Of a DNA stretch of 64,000 bases, positions 35,818 through 45,198 are shown piece by piece. The stretch is from the NCBI GenBank assembly GCA_947374535.1, contig CANCCJ010000001.1, positions 53,988 to 117,987 of the forward strand, read 5' to 3'. The translations under genes and the position numbers were made by a program. The notes below the pieces were generated by a model, which did not search any database, was not told the origin of the DNA, and saw nothing but the letters and a program-made list of their open reading frames with translations. The DNA comes from Comamonadaceae bacterium (GTDB taxonomy: Bacteria; Pseudomonadota; Gammaproteobacteria; Burkholderiales; Burkholderiaceae). Within the stretch, counting starts at the first letter, position 1; the number at the start of each line of letters is the position of its first letter.

Positions 35818-36122
35818 GCTGAGACAGCCTCGCAACACACCTCTTGTTTAGGGCAGCCATCGGGGCGCTCAGTCGGCACTAAGGGGCAACGGTTCATCTC
35901 AAACGGTGAGATAGACAGCAAGGTGGTCAACGCGCTAGACCCAGCCGTGATAACCCAGAAAGCAAAAAACGACAAGGTGTAGACGCCTTGTCGCGATAGC
36001 TCAATGGGCTGACCCAGCCATTGCATGTCTTGCGGGTCCACAAAAGCGAATACCAGCACTTCCAAAACGCCCGCCACCAAAAAGGCGGGCCATGCAATCC
36101 ACATCATTCTTTGAGCCAACAT
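35814..36122 (-). CDS. small membrane protein with a C-terminal Cys cluster
   Basis: 102 aa. Two membrane helices (about residues 7-28 and 46-68) and a polar tail with four cysteines (CPLVPTERPDGCPKQEVCCE). GGAG lies seven bases before ATG 36122. The family is not recognised, but it lies between fixH and fnr in the cbb3 cluster and reads with the cco genes, so a role in oxidase assembly or metal handling is plausible but only inferred. Confidence 0.72.
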   Translation of the reverse strand: MLAQRMMWIAWPAFLVAGVLEVLVFAFVDPQDMQWLGQPIELSRQGVYTLSFFAFWVITAGSSALTTLLSISPFEMNRCPLVPTERPDGCPKQEVCCEAVSA

Positions 36123-36178
36123 TTCAACTCTCCTTAAAAAGAATTGAATTCAGTTTAGGTCCGAATGTCTCGCAAAAG

Positions 36179-36475
36179 TTATGGGGTTTGCGCGGGGGTC
36201 TCTTGTTTGGGGGCCTCACGCTTTGGCGTGACCACATGGTTACGTGTTTCCATGGCGGGTGCGAGTTGCATGTTGCGCTCAGCAGCCAAAGTCTTGTTGA
36301 TGTCTAAACCACGGCGGTAGTAGTCCTCTGCCACCACAGGGTCAGGAATGCGAATTGCAATTGCCAAGGTGATGAAGCCAGCCACGACAACTGCAGCAGG
36401 ACCCGCAATGATGAGCCAAACGTGGCCGTATTGCCACCAAGGCTTGGTATCAAGTGTGTTTTGTTTCATTGTCAT
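36179..36475 (-). CDS. ccoH: FixH/CcoH-type cbb3 assembly protein
   Basis: 98 aa with one membrane helix (VWLIIAGPAAVVVAGFITLA) and a short periplasmic tail containing PDPVVAEDYYRRGLDINKTL, the FixH signature. FixH/CcoH binds cbb3 oxidase subunits during assembly. The ATG follows the ccoG stop with no gap (TAAATG), so it is translated with ccoG. Its C-terminus is shorter than many homologues. Confidence 0.9.
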   Translation of the reverse strand: MTMKQNTLDTKPWWQYGHVWLIIAGPAAVVVAGFITLAIAIRIPDPVVAEDYYRRGLDINKTLAAERNMQLAPAMETRNHVVTPKREAPKQETPAQTP

Positions 36476-37924
36476 TTACCGAGGAACGATGAACACAGAT
36501 TTTTCGACCACAAACTCATCGGTGCCCGTGGCCTGAATTTCAAACATGATTTTGTGCGAGCCGCCTTCGACTGAGCCATAAGGAATGTCTGCACGCAGCA
36601 CCACCCAGCGGGCTTGTGCAGGGTCCACCATCACATCGGTATCCGTGGTGATTTTCAAACCAGGCAATCCCTTGACCGACAAATGGAAGCTTTGCACCGT
36701 CTCTGCAGCATTCATGATTTGCAGGCGGTAGACGTTTTCCAAGGTGCCGTATTCGGTAATGCGCGACAAGGTCGAACGGTCACGCACCACATCCACCCTG
36801 AAGGGCGTACGCAGACTGATTGAGACCAAGAGGCCAACGGTCACTGCCACCAAAATCATGGTGTAAATCTGAATACGCGGGCGCTTCAGGCGCTGCCACA
36901 TTTGTTGCGGCGTCCATTTGTTATCCATCGCGTTTTGTGTGGAGTAGCGCACCAGGCCACGGGCATAGCCCATCTTGTCCATCACGGTATCGCACACATC
37001 AGCACAAGCGCCACACCCAATGCACTCGTATTGCAAGCCATCACGAATGTCAATGCCCGTCGGACAGACTTGCACGCACAAGGTGCAGTCCACGCAGGCA
37101 CCCAAATTCATACCGCCGACTTCCGACTTCTTAGAACGTGGGCCACGCGGTTCACCGCGCTCGGTGTCGTAGGTGACGATGAGGGTGTCGTTGTCAAACA
37201 TGGCGCTTTGAAAGCGCGCGTACGGGCACATGTATTTACACACCTGCTCGCGCATGAAGCCTGCGTTGCCATAGGTGGCAAAAGCGTAGAAGAACACCCA
37301 GAAAAGTTCCCACGAACTCATTTGCGTCAGAAAGAACTCCATCGCCAATTCGCGGATGGGTGTGAAGTACCCCACAAAGGTAAAGCCCGTCCAGATCGAA
37401 AAGAAGATCCAGATGAGATGCTTGTACCATTTCTTCACCAACTTCTCTAACGAGAAGTCGCCGTCATCCAACCGCATGCGGGCTGAGCGGTCACCTTCTA
37501 CCTTGCGCTCAATCCACAAGAAAATTTCGCTGTAGACCGTTTGCGGACACGCATAGCCACACCACAAACGCCCAGCCACCGCAGTGAACAAAAACAGCGC
37601 TAAAGCGGAGATCACCAGCAAACCGGTGAGATAGATGAAGTCTTGCGGATACAAGACCAAACCAAAAATATAGAAACGGCGCGTCGCTAAATCAAACAAC
37701 ACCGATTGACGCGTGCCCCACTCAAACCAAGGCAAGCCGTAAAACACCAATTGCGTCAGGACAACAAAAATCCAGCGCCAATAAGCAAACACTCCCTCGA
37801 CAGAGCGAGGGTATATTTTTTTCGATGCGGCATAAAGCGAAACCATCGCCTCGTCTGCAGAGCCCGAAGGCTCTGGAACGATGGGGATGGTCTTGCGCTG
37901 CCTAGAGTCGTCAGCAGAATTCAA
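36476..37924 (-). CDS. ccoG: cytochrome c oxidase accessory protein CcoG
   Basis: 482 aa, four to five membrane helices, and two ferredoxin-type motifs (CVDCTLCVQVCP and CIGCGACADVCD). It helps copper processing during cbb3 assembly. The only start giving the usual N-terminus is the TTG at 37924 (MNSADDSRQRKTIPIVPEPS), with no clear Shine-Dalgarno; ATG 37846 is an alternative. A C-terminal Ig-like domain completes the family length. Confidence 0.93.
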   Translation of the reverse strand: MNSADDSRQRKTIPIVPEPSGSADEAMVSLYAASKKIYPRSVEGVFAYWRWIFVVLTQLVFYGLPWFEWGTRQSVLFDLATRRFYIFGLVLYPQDFIYLTGLLVISALALFLFTAVAGRLWCGYACPQTVYSEIFLWIERKVEGDRSARMRLDDGDFSLEKLVKKWYKHLIWIFFSIWTGFTFVGYFTPIRELAMEFFLTQMSSWELFWVFFYAFATYGNAGFMREQVCKYMCPYARFQSAMFDNDTLIVTYDTERGEPRGPRSKKSEVGGMNLGACVDCTLCVQVCPTGIDIRDGLQYECIGCGACADVCDTVMDKMGYARGLVRYSTQNAMDNKWTPQQMWQRLKRPRIQIYTMILVAVTVGLLVSISLRTPFRVDVVRDRSTLSRITEYGTLENVYRLQIMNAAETVQSFHLSVKGLPGLKITTDTDVMVDPAQARWVVLRADIPYGSVEGGSHKIMFEIQATGTDEFVVEKSVFIVPR

Positions 37925-37930
37925 AGTGTT

Positions 37931-38851
37931 TTACTTCGTTGCAGCAGGTTTATTTGAGAAGCCCCACACGTAAGCAGTCAACACGTGAATTTGTGATTCA
38001 GTCAAACGGCCCTCTTGTGCAGGCATTTGGTTGATTTTACCGTTGTTGATCATGGCCGTGATGGCTTCTTCGCCCCAGCCGTGCAACCAAATCTTGTCGG
38101 TCAGGTTGGCAGAGCCGATGGCTTGAATACCTTTACCATCAGGACCGTGACATGCAGCGCAGACACCGAACTTGGACTTGCCCAAAGCAGCACGCACGGA
38201 GTCGTGTGGGCTACCAGACAAACTCAACACATAGTGAGACAAGTTACGAATGTCATCCGGTGTACCCACTGCGGCAGCCATTGGAGGCATTTGACCGATG
38301 CGACCTTTGGTGATGGTCTCTTTGATCTTGTCAGGCGTACCGCCGTGCAACCAATCGCCATCGGTCAAATTAGGAAAACCTTTTGAGCCGCGTGCGTCAT
38401 AGCCGTGGCACTGGGCGCAGTTGTTCATGAACAAACGCTCGCCCACCGCCATGGCTTTGGGGTCTTGTGAGAGTTGCTCAGGTGTTTGTGCGCTGAAGGC
38501 AGCGTACAAAGGCTCCAAGTCTTGGTTGGCCTTGGCCACCTCAGCTTCGTATTGACCTTTAGAAGTCCAACCCAACTTGCCGGCGTAGCTGCCCAAACCT
38601 GGGTAGGCAACGCCATACACAACAGCAAACACCATGGTGATGATGAACAACCACAACCACCAACGTGGCAGGGGATTGTTCATTTCACGCAGGTCACCGT
38701 CCCATACGTGGCCGGTCGTGCCATCGTCTGTGTCGTGCGCGGCCACCTTAACTTGGGCCGAGAACCACAACAAAAATGCGCAATACACGACACCAAAAAT
38801 AGCAATGCCCGCCACGAAGATGGACCAAAAATTACTTGTGAAATCACTCAT
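37931..38851 (-). CDS. ccoP: cbb3 oxidase diheme subunit III
   Basis: 306 aa. Two membrane helices near the N-terminus, then two cytochrome c domains with CAQCH and CAACH heme sites and methionine ligands downstream. It passes electrons to CcoN via CcoO. It lies 31 bases after ccoQ and 6 bases before ccoG. The N-terminal helix pair is of the FixP type. Confidence 0.96.
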   Translation of the reverse strand: MSDFTSNFWSIFVAGIAIFGVVYCAFLLWFSAQVKVAAHDTDDGTTGHVWDGDLREMNNPLPRWWLWLFIITMVFAVVYGVAYPGLGSYAGKLGWTSKGQYEAEVAKANQDLEPLYAAFSAQTPEQLSQDPKAMAVGERLFMNNCAQCHGYDARGSKGFPNLTDGDWLHGGTPDKIKETITKGRIGQMPPMAAAVGTPDDIRNLSHYVLSLSGSPHDSVRAALGKSKFGVCAACHGPDGKGIQAIGSANLTDKIWLHGWGEEAITAMINNGKINQMPAQEGRLTESQIHVLTAYVWGFSNKPAATK

Positions 38852-38882
38852 GATTCGATTCCTTTACAAAGGCCTTTAGGCC

Positions 38883-39020
38883 TTAGTCTTGATCGAGGGG
38901 CAGCTTCGATGCTGCCTCAAAATCTTCTTTGTTACGTCCGGAAAAAGCCCACACCATGATGCCAACGAACACGGCAAACGAAAGCAACGTGGTCGCAATA
39001 CGCAGATCAGTGACATCCAT
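38883..39020 (-). CDS. ccoQ: cbb3 oxidase small subunit IV
   Basis: 45 aa, shorter than usual search limits. The sequence begins MDVTDLRIATTLLSFAVFVG and has one membrane helix, then a polar tail ending KLPLDQD, as in CcoQ/FixQ. GGAG lies six bases before the ATG at 39020. It sits between ccoO and ccoP, the normal place, and stabilises the complex. Confidence 0.9.
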   Translation of the reverse strand: MDVTDLRIATTLLSFAVFVGIMVWAFSGRNKEDFEAASKLPLDQD

Positions 39021-39031
39021 GGGTCTCTCCT

Positions 39032-39655
39032 TTATTTGAGCGCGAGGCCCAGTGATTGGAGGAAAGCAACCACAGCTTCGATCTCAGTTTTACCCGTGAC
39101 GTCTTCTTCTGCTTTTGCAATTTCTTCATCCGTATAAGGCACGCCCACTGTGCGCAATGCCTTCATGTGTGCAGGCATCGCTGCGGCATCGACCAAATTT
39201 TTGGCCAACCATGGGTACTCGGGCATGTTGGACTCAGGCACCAAATCGCGTGGGTTATTCAAGTGAATACGATGCCATTCGTCGCTGTACTTACCGCCCA
39301 CGCGAGCCAAGTCTGGACCGGTGCGCTTGCTACCCCATTGGAAGGGGTGGTCATAGACTGACTCACCTGCCACCGAGTAGTGGCCGTATCGCAATGTTTC
39401 GGCACGGAAAGGACGGATCATTTGTGAGTGACAGTTGTAACAACCTTCACGCACATAGACATCACGGCCTGCCAACTGCAAAGCGGTCAAAGGCTTGACG
39501 CCTGTGACAGGTTCAGTGGTGGACTTTTGGAAGAACAAAGGCACGATCTCAACCAAGCCGCCGAAGGCGACAACGATCAAGATCAACACGATCATCAAAA
39601 AGTTACTGGTCTCCACGCGTTCGTGAGAGAAGCCTTTGGAAGTGTTATCAGACAT
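39032..39655 (-). CDS. ccoO: cbb3 oxidase cytochrome c subunit II
   Basis: 207 aa. One N-terminal membrane anchor ([20 protein letters not shown]) and a periplasmic cytochrome c domain with heme site [12 protein letters not shown]. The second strand of the family ([16 protein letters not shown]) and MPEYPWL provide the methionine ligand. It lies 10 bases after ccoN in the same operon. Confidence 0.96.
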   Translation of the reverse strand: MSDNTSKGFSHERVETSNFLMIVLILIVVAFGGLVEIVPLFFQKSTTEPVTGVKPLTALQLAGRDVYVREGCYNCHSQMIRPFRAETLRYGHYSVAGESVYDHPFQWGSKRTGPDLARVGGKYSDEWHRIHLNNPRDLVPESNMPEYPWLAKNLVDAAAMPAHMKALRTVGVPYTDEEIAKAEEDVTGKTEIEAVVAFLQSLGLALK

Positions 39656-39665
39656 TTATTTCTCC

Positions 39666-41093
39666 TCAGGCGTGTGCAGGTGCTGGAATGGCCACGGTCA
39701 CGGTATTGCCAATGGTGGCCGTCTTGACCACGTTCCACAACATGATGACCATGCCGCTCAGGTACAACAGGCCACCGCCCACACGAATCACGTAGAACGG
39801 ATAAGTGGCTTTGACGCCTTCAACAAAGGTGTAGGTCAATGTGCCGTCCGCATTGATGGCGCGCCACATCAGACCTTGCATCACACCGGCAATCCACATC
39901 GCAGCGATGTACAACACGATGCCGATGGTGGCCAACCAGAAGTGAACTTCGATGGCTTTGACGCTGAACATTTCCTTGCGGCCGAACAACTTAGGAATCA
40001 AATAGTAGATAGAACCCATGGACACCAAGCCCACCCAACCTAAAGCACCTGAGTGCACGTGGCCGACAGTCCAGTCTGTGTAGTGGCTCAAGGCGTTCAC
40101 AGTTTTGATCGCCATCATGGGGCCTTCGAAAGTGGACATGCCGTAGAACGACAAAGACACGATCAAGAAACGCAAGATAGGGTCGTCACGCAGTTTGTGC
40201 CAAGCGCCAGACAAAGTCATGATGCCGTTGATCATGCCGCCCCAGCTAGGTGCCAACAAGATGAGCGAGAACACCATACCGACGGATTGTGTCCAGTCAG
40301 GCAAAGCGGTGTAGTGCAGGTGGTGAGGACCCGCCCACATGTAAGTGAAGATCAAAGCCCAGAAGTGAACGATCGACAAGCGATACGAGTACACAGGGCG
40401 ACCAGCTTGCTTAGGAATGAAGTAGTACATCATGCCCAAGAAACCAGCCGTCAAAAAGAAGCCCACGGCATTGTGGCCGTACCACCACTGGACCATCGCG
40501 TCTTGCGCGCCAGCGTAAGCAGAGTAAGACTTCATCATGCCCGCAGGAATCGCAGCGCTGTTGACGATGTGCAACAAGGCCACCGCAATGATGAACGCAC
40601 CGTAGAACCAGTTGGCCACATAAATGTGCTTGACCTTACGAATACCCACCGTGCCAAAGAACACCACAGCGTAGGAAACCCACACCACAGCGATCAAGAT
40701 GTCGATGGGCCATTCGAGTTCAGCGTATTCCTTACCTTGGGTGAAACCCAAGGGCAAGCTGACCGCTGCCGCCAAGATGACCAATTGCCAACCCCAAAAG
40801 GTGAAAGCAGCCAATTTAGGCATGAACAAGGCCGTGTGGCAGGTACGCTGAACCACGTAGTAACTAGTCGCGAACAAAGCACAACCGCCAAACGCAAAAA
40901 TCACGGCATTGGTGTGCAACGGACGCAAACGGCCGTAGGTCAACCAAGGGATGCCAAAGTTCAATTCGGGCCAAGCCAATTGAGAGGCGATGATCACGCC
41001 CACCAACATGCCAACCACGCCCCAAACCACCGCCATGATGGAAAACTGCCGTACAACGGTGTCGCTGTAGACGGCTTGCTCTGATGAGTTCAT
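39666..41093 (-). CDS. ccoN: cbb3 oxidase catalytic subunit I
   Basis: 475 aa, about 12 membrane helices. It contains the heme-copper His set: [11 protein letters not shown] for heme b, [15 protein letters not shown] for Cu-B, and [16 protein letters not shown]. It reduces oxygen to water and pumps protons with high oxygen affinity. An FNR-type palindrome 52 bases upstream (41145-41158) suggests low-oxygen induction. AAAGGTG precedes ATG 41093. Confidence 0.97.
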   Translation of the reverse strand: MNSSEQAVYSDTVVRQFSIMAVVWGVVGMLVGVIIASQLAWPELNFGIPWLTYGRLRPLHTNAVIFAFGGCALFATSYYVVQRTCHTALFMPKLAAFTFWGWQLVILAAAVSLPLGFTQGKEYAELEWPIDILIAVVWVSYAVVFFGTVGIRKVKHIYVANWFYGAFIIAVALLHIVNSAAIPAGMMKSYSAYAGAQDAMVQWWYGHNAVGFFLTAGFLGMMYYFIPKQAGRPVYSYRLSIVHFWALIFTYMWAGPHHLHYTALPDWTQSVGMVFSLILLAPSWGGMINGIMTLSGAWHKLRDDPILRFLIVSLSFYGMSTFEGPMMAIKTVNALSHYTDWTVGHVHSGALGWVGLVSMGSIYYLIPKLFGRKEMFSVKAIEVHFWLATIGIVLYIAAMWIAGVMQGLMWRAINADGTLTYTFVEGVKATYPFYVIRVGGGLLYLSGMVIMLWNVVKTATIGNTVTVAIPAPAHA

Positions 41094-41144
41094 CGGTCAC
41101 CTTTCATTAACAAACCAGTATCGTCAACTCCCGCCAACGGGATA

Positions 41145-41158
41145 TTGATTCAAATCAA
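41145..41158. promoter_or_regulatory. perfect FNR site upstream of ccoN
   Basis: TTGATTCAAATCAA matches the FNR consensus TTGAT-N4-ATCAA exactly. It overlaps the ccoS stop codon and lies 52 bases before the ccoN ATG, so it can drive ccoNOQPGH separately from ccoIS. Confidence 0.8.
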
Positions 41159-41292
41159 TCGTCGCGAAGAATACGCTCGCCTTCTTGCTCCACGCTGTCA
41201 AATTGCCCCTTGTCAATGGCCCACCAGAGGCCACCCAAAATACAAAGCACCAAGAGCACTGACAGCGGAATCAATAAATACAAGATATCCAT
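41155..41292 (-). CDS. ccoS: cbb3 assembly protein CcoS
   Basis: 45 aa. MDILYLLIPLSVLLVLCILG, then WWAIDKGQFDSVEQEGERIL is the standard CcoS form: one helix and a short conserved cytoplasmic tail. It is needed for cofactor insertion into CcoN. Its ATG shares one base with the ccoI stop (TGATG), so it is coupled to ccoI. The frame continues upstream inside ccoI but that is not real. Confidence 0.93.
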   Translation of the reverse strand: MDILYLLIPLSVLLVLCILGGLWWAIDKGQFDSVEQEGERILRDD

Positions 41293-43547
41293 CAAAATCC
41301 TTTGGTGAGCCGTAAAGAGTTCAATACAACCCACAACGAGCTCAACGCCATTCCCAAACCCGCCAACCAAGCGGGTAACCAACCCACCACAGCCAAAGGC
41401 ACGCAAACTGCGTTGTAAGCCGCAGCCCACACCAAGTTTTGTTTGACCACCCGCAGGGTATGCCGCGCCAACTTGACGCTTTGCGCCACCACCAACAAAC
41501 TGCCGCCCATCAACACCAAGTCCGATTTGGACTGCGCCAAGGGCACGGCATTACCAAACGCCATCGACACATGCGCACCAGCGAGGACGGGGCCGTCATT
41601 CAGTCCATCCCCCACCATCGCCACGCGTGCGCCTTGCGACTGCGCGGTTTGCATGCGAGAGAGCTTGTCTTGCGGCGTACACGCGCCAAACGCTTGCTTG
41701 ATGCCCACCTGCTGCGCCACTTGTTGCGCCGACTCAGGCCGGTCGCCAGAGAGCAACCACACATCCACGTTCAAGTCTTTCAGGGCTTGCACCGTTTGCA
41801 CTGCATCAGCACGGACGTCTTCAGACAGTTGCCAGCTTGCTAGCCACTCGTTTTCACTGCATAAGTGTACTTGGCAAACACTGGCTTTATCGGGTATTCC
41901 CTTGGTTTTTGGCGCACAAAACGCAGCAGAACCCAAGCGAACCAACCCGTTCAGATGCCCCTCTAGCCCTTGACCAATCATTTCGTTGACATCTTGCACG
42001 TCTGGTGCGGGGGCACTTGCGACAGCGTTATGTGCCTGCACCAATGCGCGAGACAAAGGGTGGAGCGAATGTTTGGCCAGCGCAGCAGCCAAACCCAGCG
42101 CGTATTGGGGCGTGATGCCCTCGCCCGTCAGGATCTGTGTGACGCGCTGACCGTCTTGAGTCAGCGTGCCAGTCTTGTCAAAAATGAGCGTATCAATTTC
42201 AGCAAGGGACTCTAAGGCTTGCAGATTGCGCACCAACACCCCATGACGCGCCAAATTACCGGCTGCCGCCAACATGGCCGCAGGCGTAGCGAGCGACAAG
42301 GCGCATGGGCAGGTCACCACCAGCACAGCCACAGCCACCATCAAGGCATGGCTGGGACTGCTCGGCCACCACCACACCGCTGACAAAGCGGCTAGCAGCA
42401 AGACGCCGATTAAGAATGGTTTGGCAATGCGGTCTGCCAGTTGCGCCAAGCGAGGTTTTTGCAGCGAGGCGTTTTCCATCAAAGACACAATTTGCGAGAA
42501 CTGTGTGCCCTCACCCACCTGCACCACCCGTACCGTCACAATGCCACTGAGGTTGTAACTACCAGCCACCACCGAGTCGCCCACACCACGGGCTTGCGGG
42601 CGCGACTCGCCTGTGAGCAAGGCCTCGTCAGACAAGGTCTGGCCTTGCAATATCACGCCATCGGCGGGAAAGCTCTCGGAGGGCAACACGCGAATCACAT
42701 CGCCCACCAACACGCGGCGCACCGCTACGCGTTCAAACTCGCCATTGGGCAATTGACGTTCCACGCTATCCGGTAAACGGTTCATCAACGCCTCCAGCGC
42801 CCCCGCTGTGCGATCACGCACACGCAATTCCAACCACCTTCCAGTAAGCAAAAAGAAAACAAACATGGTGAGCGAGTCGTAATACACCTCGCCGCCAAAC
42901 AGACCATTGGGCTCAAACGTGGCTGCCGAGCTGAGCAAGAAGGTAATAACCATCCCCAAGGCCACCGGCAAATCCATGCTCACGCGACGCGCACGGATGT
43001 CGCGCAAGGCGTTACCAAAGAACGGCCCACATGAGAAAAACACGACTGGCAATGTCAGCACCCAAGATGCCCAGCGCAACAAAAACACCATATCTGGGGT
43101 GATGTCGCCTTCGTGCGCCACATACGCCGGATAGGCATACATCATGACCTGCATCATGCAAAAGCCCGCCACGAGCCAACGCCACAAGGCGCGTCGGCCT
43201 TCTTCGTGGCGCGCTTGACGAAGGCTGCTGTCAGCCGCTGGCAAAACACCGTAGCCGGACTTGGCAATGGCGGCCATCCAATCAGACGGCTTCACGCGCG
43301 CGGCGGACCACACCACTTTGGCACGGTGCGTCGTCGCATTCACCTCGGCCGATTGCACGCCGGGCACCGACATGAGGGCCTCTTCCACTGTGAAAGCGCA
43401 GGCCGCGCAATGCATGCCTTGAATCACCACATGCGAATCCCAACAGTCGTCAAGGCCTTGGGTGCTGGTGGGTTGATGTGGCTGGCTAAAGCGCAACCAC
43501 TCTTGGCGGTCATCGAGCAGCGCCGCCATTGAAGTATCAGAATGCAT
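41292..43547 (-). CDS. ccoI: copper-transporting P-type ATPase CcoI
   Basis: 751 aa. An N-terminal heavy-metal domain with GMHCAACAFTVEEAL, then eight membrane helices, the metal-binding CPC motif in VTCPCALSLATPAAM, phosphorylation site FDKTGTLTQDG, and hinge GDGLNDGPVLAGA. CcoI exports copper to the periplasm for cbb3 assembly. It is the first gene of the cco run here, ahead of ccoS and ccoN, not after ccoP as in the classic order. Confidence 0.96.
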   Translation of the reverse strand: MHSDTSMAALLDDRQEWLRFSQPHQPTSTQGLDDCWDSHVVIQGMHCAACAFTVEEALMSVPGVQSAEVNATTHRAKVVWSAARVKPSDWMAAIAKSGYGVLPAADSSLRQARHEEGRRALWRWLVAGFCMMQVMMYAYPAYVAHEGDITPDMVFLLRWASWVLTLPVVFFSCGPFFGNALRDIRARRVSMDLPVALGMVITFLLSSAATFEPNGLFGGEVYYDSLTMFVFFLLTGRWLELRVRDRTAGALEALMNRLPDSVERQLPNGEFERVAVRRVLVGDVIRVLPSESFPADGVILQGQTLSDEALLTGESRPQARGVGDSVVAGSYNLSGIVTVRVVQVGEGTQFSQIVSLMENASLQKPRLAQLADRIAKPFLIGVLLLAALSAVWWWPSSPSHALMVAVAVLVVTCPCALSLATPAAMLAAAGNLARHGVLVRNLQALESLAEIDTLIFDKTGTLTQDGQRVTQILTGEGITPQYALGLAAALAKHSLHPLSRALVQAHNAVASAPAPDVQDVNEMIGQGLEGHLNGLVRLGSAAFCAPKTKGIPDKASVCQVHLCSENEWLASWQLSEDVRADAVQTVQALKDLNVDVWLLSGDRPESAQQVAQQVGIKQAFGACTPQDKLSRMQTAQSQGARVAMVGDGLNDGPVLAGAHVSMAFGNAVPLAQSKSDLVLMGGSLLVVAQSVKLARHTLRVVKQNLVWAAAYNAVCVPLAVVGWLPAWLAGLGMALSSLWVVLNSLRLTKGF

Positions 43548-43583
43548 AAGGGGTGTAGCCTAACGGCTTCGTCTTATCCCAGT

Positions 43584-43597
43584 TTGACGCAGGTCAA
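43584..43597. promoter_or_regulatory. FNR-like palindrome between ccoI and the usp gene
   Basis: TTGACGCAGGTCAA is a perfect inverted repeat (TTGAC-N4-GTCAA), close to TTGAT-N4-ATCAA. It is 37 bases before ccoI and 58 bases before the universal stress gene, which are divergent. Confidence 0.6.
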
Positions 43598-43654
43598 CAT
43601 GCACAACGCGACATGCGGTAAGCTGCGACTGAAATCAACAAAAAGGAGCAGTTT

Positions 43655-44098
43655 ATGTACAAACGAATTTTGGTAGCCACCGACGGTTCTACTTTGTCAA
43701 AAAAAGCTGTGGCCAGCGCCATTGAATTGGCTGCGGTTACAGGCGCAGAACTGGTTGCTGTCAAAGTGACACCGCGTTACCCACAAAGTTACTTCGAAGG
43801 CTCATTGCCTTTGAGCGTGACCGAGGTTTCCAAGATTGAAAAACAATGGACAGACACCGCACAAAAAGTGGTGGATGCCGTGGCCAAATCGGCCAAAGCG
43901 AAAGGCGTCACTGTCAAAGCCGTAGTCGTCAAATCAGACATCGTGTCTGACGCTGTACTTGCCGCCGCCAAAAAGCACAAGGCCGACTTGATCGTGATGG
44001 CCTCACACGGCCGCCGTGGCATCAAGCGCTTGTTGCTAGGTAGCGAAACACAGCAAGTGCTGACGCACGCAAGCGTGCCGGTGTTGGTATTGCGCTGA
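43655..44098 (+). CDS. universal stress protein, UspA family
   Basis: 147 aa single-domain protein. The ATP-binding loop appears as GSETQQVLTHASVPVLVLR at the C-terminus, and ILVATDGSTLSKKAVASAIE at the N-terminus is typical. GGAG lies eight bases before the ATG. It is divergent from ccoI over an FNR-like site, so it may be induced at low oxygen, as UspA-type genes often are in related bacteria. Terminator follows at 44120. Confidence 0.94.
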   Translation: MYKRILVATDGSTLSKKAVASAIELAAVTGAELVAVKVTPRYPQSYFEGSLPLSVTEVSKIEKQWTDTAQKVVDAVAKSAKAKGVTVKAVVVKSDIVSDAVLAAAKKHKADLIVMASHGRRGIKRLLLGSETQQVLTHASVPVLVLR

Positions 44099-44119
44099 TC
44101 GCGCTTGAGCTGCACGATG

Positions 44120-44148
44120 AAAAGCCGCTCTGTTGAGCGGCTTTTTCT
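44120..44148 (+). terminator. terminator after the usp gene
   Basis: Eleven-base stem AAAAGCCGCTC / GAGCGGCTTTT (44120-44130, 44135-44145) with loop TGTT and T-run. A-rich bases on the other side also suit the convergent gene ending at 44168, so it may be bidirectional. Confidence 0.88.
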
Positions 44149-44167
44149 TGGGATCTTCGCTTGGGGC

Positions 44168-45121
44168 TTAGGCAGTCAAACGCAGTTTGGCCTCTTGGTA
44201 CTCACGCTTCAAACGCGCCACCAACTCAGCCGCAGGCACCACAGCCTTGACTGCAGCAATACCTTGACCACAACCCCAAATGTCTTTCCACGCCTTTTGC
44301 GCACCGCCGCCGAAGTTCATGTGGCTGGGGTCGCTCTCGGGCAAGTGTTCGGGGTCTAAACCAGCTTTTCGAATGGAAGGCGCCAAGTAGTTGCCGTGCA
44401 CGCCGGTGAACAGATTGCTCAACACGATGTCATCAGACGTACCATCTACCACGGCTTGCTTGTAGTCGTCAGCCGCGCGCGCCTCTTCGGTCGCGATGAA
44501 GGCCGAGCCAATGTAGGCAAAGTCTGCCCCCATGGCTTGAGCGGCTAACACTGCACCACCCGTGGCTATCGAACCGCTCAAGGCGACGGGGCCATCAAAC
44601 CATTCGCGTATTTCTTGCACCAACGCAAACGGGCTCTTCACGCCTGCGTGACCACCCGCGCCTGCAGCCACAGCGATCAAACCATCCGCGCCCTTTTCAA
44701 TTGCTTTCTTGGCGAACTTGTTGTTGATCACATCGTGCATCACGATGCCGCCGTAGCTATGCGCCGCTGCGTTAACGTCTTCTCGCGCACCCAGCGAGGT
44801 GATGATGATTGGCACTTTGTACTTCACACACAGCGCCATGTCGTGCTCTAAGCGGTCATTGCTTTTGTGCACGATTTGATTGATGGCAAACGGTGCTGCC
44901 GGTTGGTCGGGGTGGTCTCGGTTGTACGTTGCCAACGCCTCGGTGATTTCAATCAACCACGCCTCCAACTGTTCCGCAGGACGTGCATTGAGCGCTGGCA
45001 TAGAACCCACCACACCGGCCTTGCACTGTGCGATCACCAGCTTCGGATTGCTGATGATGAACAAGGGCGAAGCAATGACGGGGAACTTGAGCGACTGAAA
45101 AACTTCTGGCAAACGTGACAT
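44168..45121 (-). CDS. nitronate monooxygenase
   Basis: 317 aa FMN TIM-barrel. It starts with FPVIASPLFIISNPKLVIAQ, and the family motif GAGGHAGVKSPFALVQEIRE includes the FMN phosphate region; SGSIATGGAVLAAQAMGADF is the second. It oxidises alkyl nitronates to carbonyl compounds plus nitrite. ATG 45121 is preferred to the longer frame. It lies downstream of the acyl-CoA dehydrogenase gene with a hairpin between. Confidence 0.92.
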   Translation of the reverse strand: MSRLPEVFQSLKFPVIASPLFIISNPKLVIAQCKAGVVGSMPALNARPAEQLEAWLIEITEALATYNRDHPDQPAAPFAINQIVHKSNDRLEHDMALCVKYKVPIIITSLGAREDVNAAAHSYGGIVMHDVINNKFAKKAIEKGADGLIAVAAGAGGHAGVKSPFALVQEIREWFDGPVALSGSIATGGAVLAAQAMGADFAYIGSAFIATEEARAADDYKQAVVDGTSDDIVLSNLFTGVHGNYLAPSIRKAGLDPEHLPESDPSHMNFGGGAQKAWKDIWGCGQGIAAVKAVVPAAELVARLKREYQEAKLRLTA

Positions 45122-45141
45122 ATCAAACCCTTCAGAAAGTT

Positions 45142-45163
45142 CAGGGCACCTCAAAGTGCCCTG
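45142..45163 (-). terminator. hairpin after the acyl-CoA dehydrogenase gene
   Basis: CAGGGCAC (45142-45149) pairs with GTGCCCTG (45156-45163), loop six bases. No full T-run follows on the minus strand, so it may be a weak terminator or processing site. Confidence 0.5.
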
Positions 45164-45198
45164 ATGATGAATCGGTGAATTTTTTCTGACGTTATCGC

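Noticed and set aside
40053..41084. Plus-strand open frame of 343 codons
   Set aside because: Antisense to ccoN, with a His/Arg/Gln-rich nonsense composition.
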